Shown here piece by piece: positions 1 to 4,915 of a stretch of 5,008 nucleotides of DNA. Source of the DNA: JASJHI01 sp033791105 (GTDB taxonomy: Bacteria > Actinomycetota > Acidimicrobiia > Acidimicrobiales > Ilumatobacteraceae). Both the position numbers and the translations under genes were made by a program. Where the stretch lies: the NCBI GenBank assembly GCA_033791105.1, contig JASJHI010000261.1:1-5008 (forward strand), read 5' to 3'. Numbering within the stretch: the first letter of the stretch is position 1; the number at the start of each line of letters is the position of its first letter. Below the pieces are notes generated by a model. It saw only the letters and a list, made by a program, of their open reading frames with translations. It was not told where the DNA came from and did no database searches.

Positions 1-548
1 CCTACGACGGCTTCCCGATGCACGAGGACGGTATCGGGATGGCCCGCACATTCAAGGCCGAATTCGACGGCACAGCGCGCTCGGCGACCGGCGTCCGGAG
101 CGGTTTCTTCGCGTCGGCCGACGCGCCCCCAAATCCGGCCGCCTACACCGGCCTGCGTACGAGGAGCTCGAGAGCTACCGATGCGGTGGCCGTTCCGGTC
201 GCCATGCGACCAAGCAGTCGTGCACCGGTAGCGGTGCTGACAGGAACGCTCGGGGCGCCCGTCATCGGGCCGCTGATCGGGTCGATCGCTCGCTCCGACG
301 TCCGCGTGCTGCCCGTCGACAACCGCTTCTTCGGCGGCAACACCGGCGTCACCGGACTCCTCACCCACGAGGACGTCTCCCGCGTGCTAGCCGACTCGCC
401 CGAGGGCCATCGGTATCTCCTGCCCGATGTCTGTCTGTCCGACGACGGACGTTTCCTCGACGGCCCGACGATCGCCGATCTCCCGCGAGCCGTCGAAATC
501 GTCCCGACAGACGGAATTGCGCTCCGATCCGCGCTGGAGGTGTCGTGA
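1..548 (+). CDS. Radical SAM-family protein, DUF512 C-terminal domain (5' partial)
   Basis: The reading frame is open at the left window edge (codons in phase with base 3) and ends at the TGA at 546-548, so only the last 181 or so residues are present. What is visible is the DUF512 region: a start-proximal EDGIGMARTF block (family form NG-[VI]-GM), a VLTGTLGAPVIGPL strand-helix, then VDNRFFGGNTGVTGLLTHEDV and YLLPDVCLSDDGRFLDG near the end. These blocks are characteristic of proteins with an upstream PDZ-like and radical SAM Fe-S domain, which lie outside the window. The precise reaction of the family is not established, and I infer none. The stop overlaps the der start by 4 bp (GTGA), so the two are probably co-transcribed and translationally coupled. 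The ATG at 18 is internal and not a true start. I am confident of the family from motif memory; the N-terminal domains cannot be seen. Confidence 0.82.
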   Translation, partial: YDGFPMHEDGIGMARTFKAEFDGTARSATGVRSGFFASADAPPNPAAYTGLRTRSSRATDAVAVPVAMRPSSRAPVAVLTGTLGAPVIGPLIGSIARSDVRVLPVDNRFFGGNTGVTGLLTHEDVSRVLADSPEGHRYLLPDVCLSDDGRFLDGPTIADLPRAVEIVPTDGIALRSALEVS

Positions 549-1912
549 GCAAATTACCCACGGTCGTCATCATCGGCCGGCCGAACGTCGGCAAGAGCAC
601 GCTGTTCAACAGGGTGATCGGCAGCCAGCAGGCGATCGTGGAGGATCGGCCTGGCATCACGCGCGATCGAAAGGAACTCGAGGCGGAGTGGCTCAACGTG
701 CCCTTCCTGCTCGTCGACACCGGCGGGTGGATGCCCGGCGGTGACATCCTCGTCGAGAAGATCAGCCGCCAGGTCGAGGCGGCTGTGCGCGAGGCCGACG
801 TGGTTCTGTTCGTGGTCGACGCCTCGGTCGGCATGACCGACGACGACCAAGTGATCGCCAACTGGATTCGGCGCACCGCAACCGAAGTCGTCGTCGTGGC
901 GAACAAGTCCGACAACGAGCGCCGCGAGGCCGAGATGTGGGAGTTCATGGGCCTGGGCCTCGGCGAGCCCATTCCGATCAGCGCACTCCACGGTCGTCGG
1001 GCCGGCGATCTCCTCGACGTGGTCATCAACCGTTTCGAACAGATCGACGGCGGCGCACAGTCCGGCATCGGCGGCGAATTCTCGGACCCCGACGCGATCT
1101 CGGTCGAAGTCGAAGTGGGCGAGTCGTGGACCGATGACGATGTCGCGCCGCCGCGCATCGCCATCGTCGGTCGGCCCAACGTGGGCAAGAGCACGCTGTT
1201 CAACAGGCTGGTGGGCGAGGACCGCGCGGTAGTGCACGACATGCCGGGTACAACGCGCGACTCGATCGACACCGTTGTCGACACCGAAGACGGACCGCTT
1301 GTATTCATCGACACGGCCGGCATGCGCCGCAAGGGCAAGATCGACGACGCGGCCGAGTACTACTCGTTCGTGCGGGCCCTGCGGGCGATCGACGACGCCA
1401 ATGTCGCACTGCTCGTCATCGATGCCACGGTCGGCATCACCGCCCAAGACCAGCGCCTCGCCGAGCGCGTCGATGCGTCCGGGTGCCCCATTCTGCTCGT
1501 GCTCAACAAGTGGGAGCTCGTCGGCACGGAGGAGCGCCTCCACGTGCAGGCGGAGCTGAACCGCAAGCTCGCGTTCGTCGGGGATGCGCCCGTGCTCAAG
1601 ATCTCCGCATTGACCGGAAAGAACGTCGACAAGCTGCGTCCCCGACTGCAGGAAGCGATCGCGCAGTACCACACTCGGGTGCCGACCAGAGACGTCAACC
1701 GTGTGCTGGCGGCGGCTCAGCAGCGCCAACCCGCGGCTGGCGGTGCGAAGGTGCTCTACGCCGTGCAGGGCGCTGCGGAACCACCGACGTTCACGCTGTT
1801 CGTCAACCGCGAGCTACGCCAGGACTACCTCCGCTATCTCGAGCGCGCGATCCGCGAGGCATTCGATCTCGGCTCGACCGCGATCAAGATCAGGGTTCGC
1901 AAGCGTCAGTGA
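545..1912 (+). CDS. der: Ribosome biogenesis GTPase Der (EngA)
   Basis: This is the double-Era-like GTPase needed for maturation of the 50S ribosomal subunit; it acts in the cytoplasm on pre-ribosomes. At 455 aa it has normal family length and is intact. G domain 1 shows the P-loop GRPNVGKS at residues 11-18, switch DTGG at 58-61, NKSD at 120-123 and SAL at 146-148. After an acidic linker (about 165-203), G domain 2 shows GRPNVGKS at 209-216, GTTRDS at 235-240, DTAG at 256-259, NKWE at 321-324 and SALTGKN at 354-360. The remaining 95 residues form the KH-like RNA-binding domain, including the conserved LFVN and a basic end (IKIRVRKRQ). The GTG start at 545 is chosen because GGAGGT lies at 536-541 and the start overlaps the preceding stop. 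One departure is Glu instead of Asp in the second NKxD guanine-specificity motif. Large open frames on the opposite strand are antisense shadows. Confidence 0.97.
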   Translation: MSKLPTVVIIGRPNVGKSTLFNRVIGSQQAIVEDRPGITRDRKELEAEWLNVPFLLVDTGGWMPGGDILVEKISRQVEAAVREADVVLFVVDASVGMTDDDQVIANWIRRTATEVVVVANKSDNERREAEMWEFMGLGLGEPIPISALHGRRAGDLLDVVINRFEQIDGGAQSGIGGEFSDPDAISVEVEVGESWTDDDVAPPRIAIVGRPNVGKSTLFNRLVGEDRAVVHDMPGTTRDSIDTVVDTEDGPLVFIDTAGMRRKGKIDDAAEYYSFVRALRAIDDANVALLVIDATVGITAQDQRLAERVDASGCPILLVLNKWELVGTEERLHVQAELNRKLAFVGDAPVLKISALTGKNVDKLRPRLQEAIAQYHTRVPTRDVNRVLAAAQQRQPAAGGAKVLYAVQGAAEPPTFTLFVNRELRQDYLRYLERAIREAFDLGSTAIKIRVRKRQ

Positions 1913-1942
1913 GCCTGTCGGTCCACGCTGGGGGATCCGCCG

Positions 1943-2140
1943 ATGCCGTGGTGTGAGGAGTGCGCCAAGTACATGGCGCCGAGTGCAATGAACGACGACG
2001 GTACGTGCCCGACCTGCGGGATGGAGTGCGAAGCACCGACGTCTACGGACGGCGATGAGACTGCCCCCTGGCACTTCAAACTGCTCGTCGTCGCAACCGT
2101 CGTGTATCTCGCCTGGCGCCTCTTCGACCTCGTCAGCTGA
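1943..2140 (+). CDS. Small zinc-ribbon, single-pass membrane protein
   Basis: A 65-aa protein starts 30 bp after der, with a G-rich Shine-Dalgarno (GGGGGA around 1930) about 8 bases before the ATG. Residues 4-7 (CEEC) and 22-25 (CPTC) form two CxxC knuckles spaced as in a zinc ribbon, with an extra Cys29. A short acidic linker follows, then PWHFK and one hydrophobic helix at about residues 45-61 (LLVVATVVYLAWRLFDL). The arrangement predicts a cytosolic or surface zinc knuckle anchored by a C-terminal membrane helix. No enzymatic residues are visible. Similar tiny ribbon-plus-helix proteins beside der are familiar to me from actinobacterial genomes, but their role is unknown to me. Position suggests expression from the der transcript. 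The function is unassigned. Confidence 0.8.
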   Translation: MPWCEECAKYMAPSAMNDDGTCPTCGMECEAPTSTDGDETAPWHFKLLVVATVVYLAWRLFDLVS

Positions 2141-2178
2141 AGGACCGTCCGAGCCGGCCCGTTCACTATCGTCGCCGC

Positions 2179-2715
2179 ATGCCTGACTCGGCGCTCGTCA
2201 TCGTCGTCGTCGAGGCGGAACCAGTGGTGGGCCGCTATCGCCTCCAACATGATCCCGTGGCCGCGCTCGGTGTTCCCGCCCACGTCACGATCCTGTTTCC
2301 GTTCAGCTCAGAACTCGACCCCGAGAGGGAGGATCAGATCCGATCGCTGGCGGCATCGATCGAGCCGTTCGAGAGGAGGTTCCGCGCGATCGGTCGATTC
2401 CCCGGCGGTGTCCTCCATCTCGTGCCCGAGCCGAACGATCGCGTGCGGGCAATGATTCGCCAAGCGATGGACGCCTTTCCGGACCACCCGCCATATGGCG
2501 GCGAGATCACCGACCCGACACCACATCTGACGATCGGCATGGCGCTCGACGACGACACCGCCGACCGTATCTCGGCGGAGATCGCGCCTCGATTGCCGAT
2601 TCGTACGCGGGTTGACGAGCTGACGTTGCTGGTCACCGACGACGAGGGTCGGTGGGTCTCGGCGCGGGGTTGGCCGTTGGGACCGCGTTTCCGGTCGTCG
2701 TCTGCGCCAAGGTGA
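2179..2715 (+). CDS. 2'-5' RNA ligase family protein (2H phosphoesterase)
   Basis: This 178-aa protein has the two hallmark HxT motifs of the 2H phosphoesterase superfamily: H35-V-T37 in PAHVTILFPF and H116-L-T118 in TPHLTIGMA, about 80 residues apart as expected for the pseudo-twofold LigT fold. Known family members hydrolyse 2',3'-cyclic phosphates, or ligate/hydrolyse 2'-5' linkages in RNA or small nucleotides; the substrate here cannot be told. The last segment (WVSARGWPLG) is the usual closing strand. There is no clear Shine-Dalgarno before the ATG at 2179, and the 38-bp gap after the previous gene holds an AT-richer CACTAT about nine bases before the start, so a leaderless start is possible. 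The gene ends 35 bp before tRNA-Pro. The length is normal and no damage is visible. Confidence 0.88.
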   Translation: MPDSALVIVVVEAEPVVGRYRLQHDPVAALGVPAHVTILFPFSSELDPEREDQIRSLAASIEPFERRFRAIGRFPGGVLHLVPEPNDRVRAMIRQAMDAFPDHPPYGGEITDPTPHLTIGMALDDDTADRISAEIAPRLPIRTRVDELTLLVTDDEGRWVSARGWPLGPRFRSSSAPR

Positions 2716-2726
2716 TCGGTCGTCGG

Positions 2727-2732
2727 TAGAGT
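2727..2732 (+). promoter_or_regulatory. Probable -10 element of tRNA-Pro
   Basis: TAGAGT is a common actinobacterial -10 hexamer. It lies 18 bases before the first tRNA nucleotide, which would place transcription start near 2739 and leave a short 5' leader for RNase P to remove. I see no convincing -35 hexamer at 16-18 bp, so this rests on the -10 and its position alone. Confidence 0.5.
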
Positions 2733-2750
2733 CGCTCTGCCACACACATA

Positions 2751-2825
2751 CGGGCTGTGGCGCAGCTTGGTTAGCGCGCTTGTCTGGGGGACAAGAGGTC
2801 GGGAGTTCGAATCTCCCCAGCCCGA
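2751..2825 (+). tRNA. tRNA-Pro (anticodon GGG)
   Basis: The 75 bases fold into a full cloverleaf. The acceptor stem is CGGGCTG (2751-2757) with CAGCCCG (2818-2824), including the C1-G72 pair typical of bacterial tRNA-Pro, with discriminator A73 at 2825. The D stem is GCGC/GCGC (2760-2763, 2774-2777) with GG in its loop. The anticodon stem is CTTGT/ACAAG (2779-2783, 2791-2795) around loop CTGGGGG, giving anticodon GGG at 2786-2788, which reads CCC (and possibly CCU), followed by G37. The T stem is GGGAG/CTCCC with loop TTCGAAT. The next bases are CGC, so CCA is not encoded and must be added after transcription. The 3' end adjoins a probable integrated element, so this gene may supply its attachment site. 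Confidence 0.96.
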
Positions 2826-2831
2826 CGCTCT

Positions 2832-2866
2832 GACCAGGGGATTTAGGTGGGATTAGACCCCTGGTC
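2832..2866. repeat. Perfect 9-bp inverted repeat just after tRNA-Pro
   Basis: GACCAGGGG at 2832-2840 pairs exactly with CCCCTGGTC at 2858-2866 across a 17-base AT-richer loop. It begins seven bases after the tRNA ends. There is no T run after it on either strand, so a factor-independent terminator for the tRNA is possible but weak. It could instead be an arm-type or accessory site for recombination at the tRNA. Confidence 0.5.
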
Positions 2867-2881
2867 GGGGTACGAACCTGG

Positions 2882-2910
2882 CCGGTTGCACCCCGGTGGG
2901 GTGCAACCGG
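2882..2910. terminator. Strong hairpin between convergent transcripts (putative bidirectional terminator)
   Basis: CCGGTTGCACCCC (2882-2894) and GGGGTGCAACCGG (2898-2910) form a perfect 13-bp stem with a 3-base loop. It sits five bases beyond the stop codon of the minus-strand gene that ends at 2916 and downstream of the + strand tRNA, where a terminator is expected. There is no U tract on either side, which is common for high-GC actinobacterial terminators but lowers certainty. Confidence 0.6.
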
Positions 2911-2915
2911 ATGTC

Positions 2916-3329
2916 CTAGAGGGTGAGATACTTGCCTCGGTCGACCAGGGTCGGTAACACCTCGATGAGGTTGCCAGCGATGAAGGTGCGTTCCTGTTTG
3001 CACTTCGGGCACCAGATGGGAATCGGCTCGTCTCGACCCGTTGCACGAATCGCACGGCCCGATTTCCCGCGGAGACTCGACCTCGTCTGAGGCTGGGACT
3101 CGGCTTCGTCCCTCGTACGGATCACGCTTCCATCGATTGCATCAGTCGTCCGATATAGCGTGCCCTCCTGCCGTGGTGCGAGGGGCCGACCTCCTGGGTT
3201 CTTCTCGATTCGCTCGATCTGAATCTCCGGCCCGTCCTCGTCGTGGATGATGCGTAGGCGTGCCAACCTGAGGTTCCGGTGTTCCATACATCGAACCTCG
3301 ACCCACGGCGTGATCGAATCACTAGACAT
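2916..3329 (-). CDS. Hypothetical protein with C-terminal zinc knuckle (137 aa)
   Basis: I do not recognise a named family. The protein begins with SDSITPWVEVRCMEH, giving a C14-x2-H17 pair, followed by a strand-rich stretch (LRLARLRIIHDEDGPEIQIERI, about residues 20-41). A charged, polar middle (about 42-100) follows, then IWCPKCKQERTFIAGNL with C107-x2-C110 and a short closing helix/strand ending KYLTL. CxxH plus CxxC could together bind one zinc, a layout seen in small nucleic-acid-binding or structural proteins. Support for a real gene: it fills the region without + strand competition, has a protein-like composition, ends next to a strong hairpin, and has a -10-like GATACT placed for a leaderless ATG at 3329. 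It is divergent from the helix-turn-helix/primase operon. Function unknown; a regulator or accessory protein of the element is a guess. Confidence 0.68.
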   Translation of the reverse strand: MSSDSITPWVEVRCMEHRNLRLARLRIIHDEDGPEIQIERIEKNPGGRPLAPRQEGTLYRTTDAIDGSVIRTRDEAESQPQTRSSLRGKSGRAIRATGRDEPIPIWCPKCKQERTFIAGNLIEVLPTLVDRGKYLTL

Positions 3330-3337
3330 CAGGGACC

Positions 3338-3343
3338 AGTATC
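3338..3343 (-). promoter_or_regulatory. Possible -10 element for the minus-strand zinc protein
   Basis: On the minus strand this reads GATACT (four of six matches to TATAAT), preceded by TG one base away. It ends eight bases before the ATG at 3329, which would start transcription at or next to the ATG and give a leaderless mRNA, in keeping with the lack of a Shine-Dalgarno. The same heptamer AGTATCA recurs 28 bp away at 3366-3372. No clear -35 is seen. Confidence 0.35.
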
Positions 3344-3364
3344 ACCCACGCAGAGCGGTCGGGG

Positions 3365-3457
3365 GAGTATCATGACTCTTGAGAGCACCGGTAGTCGGTG
3401 TGTTGGCCGCTGGCAATGGGATGCCGGCAAGTGACCTTCTCGTCGCAAGGGCGCGAC
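3365..3457. promoter_or_regulatory. Divergent control region with a series of short dyads
   Basis: The interval between the divergent genes contains successive inverted repeats: CTCT/AGAG (3376-3385), CACCG/CGGTG (3386-3400), GCTGGCA/TGCCGGC with one G-T mismatch (3409-3428) and GTCGC/GCGAC (3442-3457). TCATGA at 3370-3375 is itself palindromic. Short dyads stacked in the intergenic region of an element's divergent promoters are typical places for repressor or excisionase binding. A weak -10-like TATTGT lies at 3463-3468 for the + strand operon. The individual repeats are short, so some may be chance. Confidence 0.35.
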
Positions 3458-3483
3458 ACCTTTATTGTCATGCCCGCGATCTT

Positions 3484-3489
3484 GGAAGG
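3484..3489 (+). promoter_or_regulatory. Shine-Dalgarno deciding the start of the helix-turn-helix gene
   Basis: GGAAGG lies six bases before the ATG at 3496, an ideal distance. The in-frame alternative for the distal part of the gene, a TTG at 3465, has no such site. This points to translation beginning at 3496, in a different frame from the conserved C-terminal half, and is the main evidence that the gene is split by a frameshift. Confidence 0.7.
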
Positions 3490-3495
3490 TGCTAA

Positions 3496-3668
3496 ATGCA
3501 GCCGCCAGTCGTTCCGCTGAAGACCGCCCAGGAGTACCTGGGGGCCTCAGCAGGCAATCCATCTACAACCTCGCCCGAGCAGACGAGCTGAGGCTCGTGA
3601 AAATTCGGCGTCGCACGTTCATACGAGTCTCCGATCTCGATGCGATCATCGAGCGTGGTTCGTCGTGA
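3496..3668 (+). CDS. Excisionase/AlpA-like helix-turn-helix protein, split by a -1 frameshift
   Basis: Two frames together encode one MerR-type HTH_17 domain of about 57 aa. The first frame starts at the ATG at 3496 behind a good ribosome-binding site and gives MQPPVVPLKTAQEYLG, the usual opening strand and helix 1; alone it ends at 3589-3591 after 31 aa without a recognisable domain. The second frame gives GLSRQSIYNLARADELR followed by LVKIRRRTFIRVSDLDAII, the recognition helix and wing. Joining them at the G5 run (3540-3544) gives YLGGLSRQSIYNLA, a classic family sequence. The second-frame stop overlaps the primase GTG by 4 bp, so operon coupling needs this frame. Such proteins bind DNA as recombination directionality factors or activators in integrated elements. 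A 67-aa frame from TTG 3465 is the single-frame alternative, but it would lack helix 1. The cause may be a lost G (mutation or assembly error) or genuine slippage. Confidence 0.72.
3540..3544 (+). other. G5 run at the frame junction (putative slip or single-base deletion site)
   Basis: The zero frame reads CTG GGG GCC. A glycyl-tRNA on GGG (3541-3543) can slip back one base onto GGG at 3540-3542 with full pairing, after which GGC CTC AGC continues the conserved domain. One additional G would give the same protein without slippage. The sequence does not fit the X XXY YYZ heptamer, and I see no strong downstream hairpin or pseudoknot. Confidence 0.5.
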
Positions 3669-4915
3669 GGTCGGCTGCGCCGGGTCGACTGCCCGCCCAT
3701 TTGAACCGTGTACTCGATCGGTGTGACGGGGTCAAGCGGAACGGCCGCGGTTACGGGGCGAAGTGTCCGTGTCACGACGACACCGAACCGTCGCTCGGGA
3801 TCGCCATCAGCGAGAACGACCGGCGAGTCAACGTCAAGTGCTTCGCAGGCTGTGACAGTGATGACGTTCTGCGGGCTCTCGGTCTGACCGTTGCCGACCT
3901 CTATCCGGACGCGACCCGAAACGGGGTCAGGATCGAGCGCCGCCACCCGTACCACGACGAGTTCGGGAACGTGCTGTACGAGGTTCGCAGGCTGGACCGG
4001 TCGAAGGACCGATTCCGGACCTATCACCCGACGCCGGACGGCTGGAAACCGGGGCGGGGTGACGCCGACCCCGTCTTGTACAACCTTCAGTTGATCCTTC
4101 GCAGCGCGCCCACCGGGGAGTCGGTGTTCTTCTGCGAGGGTGAGCGTGACGCCGATTCGATGGTGGCTGACGAGTTCGTTGCCACGACGGTCCCCTCGGG
4201 CTCGTTCAGGAACGTCGACACCTCGGCGCTGAAGGACCGGCTCGTCATCGCGTGTGTTGACAACGACGCCGGGGGACTATTCGAGGCCGTGCGCCCCCCC
4301 TCTGATTGCAAGGACGTGACCGAAATGGTCGAGAAGGGATACTGCCTCACGACCCAGCTCATCGAAGTCGACCTCGACACGGAGCAACCGCCGTTCGAGA
4401 ACTGGCACCGTCGAAACGATCCGCCGATCGACCGCAGCGCGTTCTACCCCGACGGCAACCCGGTCTCAGTCCAACTGCCCAGTGGACTGCTTCTATCTCA
4501 CCTCCAAGCCGAACGACTCAAGCTCGACGACGTGATCGTGTTCTTGCTCTTAGAAGAACGGGCCGGCAAGTCGTCGCTCGCGAAGATGACCGTCGCCGAC
4601 ATCGAACGCGTACTCGGCTGGCGATGGCACCGAGCTGACGCATCGGTCAAACGCCTGGAGTCCGTCGGCCTCATCAGCAACATCAAACGCGGGCACATGC
4701 GGGTATTCAATCCGTGCTGGCCCGACCGGCAAACGGAGCACCTCGACCGCGACGCCACCTATCGCAACCGTCCCGAACCCCTGCCACCATCTTCCCCAAG
4801 TAACCCCAACAAGTCCCCAGCGAATCGACGCCCAGCGTCGAACCGACCTCCGGAAAACGTCGAAACACCTCCGGAACGCGTCGACTCGACCTTCGGCATC
4901 GGGGCAACGGCATGA
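3665..4915 (+). CDS. CHC2-Toprim DNA primase-like protein with winged-helix C-terminal region
   Basis: This 416-aa protein probably makes primers for replication of the integrated element. Residues 20-80 form a CHC2-type zinc domain: C34-P-C-H37, then PSL at 42-44, then C59-FAG-C63 and the helix VLRALGLTVADLY. Residues about 90-146 are a linker with repeated aromatic/basic strands. The Toprim domain follows, with CEGERDAD (E158), VPSG at 176-179 and D199-N-D201-AGG, then CKDVTEMV at 215-222. The helix and strand that normally separate DNDxGG from the KDVT segment are nearly absent. Residues about 283-350 look like a winged helix (TVADIERVLGW, then VKRLESVGLISNIKRG), and the tail from about 365 is Pro/Asn/Arg-rich and disordered. 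There is no helicase domain. GTG at 3665 overlaps the preceding stop, and the C-terminal stop overlaps the next ATG, so this is a coupled operon. Confidence 0.85.
   Translation: MRSAAPGRLPAHLNRVLDRCDGVKRNGRGYGAKCPCHDDTEPSLGIAISENDRRVNVKCFAGCDSDDVLRALGLTVADLYPDATRNGVRIERRHPYHDEFGNVLYEVRRLDRSKDRFRTYHPTPDGWKPGRGDADPVLYNLQLILRSAPTGESVFFCEGERDADSMVADEFVATTVPSGSFRNVDTSALKDRLVIACVDNDAGGLFEAVRPPSDCKDVTEMVEKGYCLTTQLIEVDLDTEQPPFENWHRRNDPPIDRSAFYPDGNPVSVQLPSGLLLSHLQAERLKLDDVIVFLLLEERAGKSSLAKMTVADIERVLGWRWHRADASVKRLESVGLISNIKRGHMRVFNPCWPDRQTEHLDRDATYRNRPEPLPPSSPSNPNKSPANRRPASNRPPENVETPPERVDSTFGIGATA
4847..4888 (+). repeat. In-frame 21-bp tandem repeat in the primase tail
   Basis: Two adjacent 21-base units (4847-4867 and 4868-4888) encode PPENVET and PPERVDS, residues 395-408. 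Both share CCTCCGGAA followed by a near-identical GTCGA stretch. It lies in the disordered proline-rich C-terminal tail and probably arose by local duplication. Confidence 0.55.

Noticed and set aside
361..1729. Long open frames on the minus strand opposite der (325 and 391 codons)
   Set aside because: They are antisense shadows of a clearly conserved GTPase in GC-rich DNA, with Arg/Ser- or His/Asp/Arg-rich composition and no domains.
2308..3012. Minus-strand open frame of 234 codons containing GRFELPTSCPPDK
   Set aside because: That peptide is the well-known false translation of the antisense of a tRNA; the frame runs through tRNA-Pro and across the 2H phosphoesterase gene.
3207..3232. Partial resemblance of GAATCTCCGGCCCG to the tRNA T-arm/acceptor end, as a second attachment copy
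   Set aside because: The match is short, imperfect and inside a coding region; it looks like chance.
3041..3250. Small + strand open frame opposite the zinc protein gene
   Set aside because: Low-complexity Arg/Ser-rich translation, no ribosome-binding site, and the minus-strand gene explains the region better.
3465..3495. TTG start at 3465 as the true start of the helix-turn-helix gene
   Set aside because: There is no Shine-Dalgarno, and the translated N-terminus does not resemble the family, whereas ATG 3496 with GGAAGG does; kept only as an alternative.
3563..4027. Minus-strand 154-codon frame opposite the helix-turn-helix and primase genes
   Set aside because: Antisense to recognisable zinc and DNA-binding motifs on the + strand; no supporting start signal.
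4826..4840. Short palindrome CGACGC-CCA-GCGTCG in the primase tail
   Set aside because: A 6-bp stem within coding GC-rich DNA is expected by chance, with no T run or gene end nearby.
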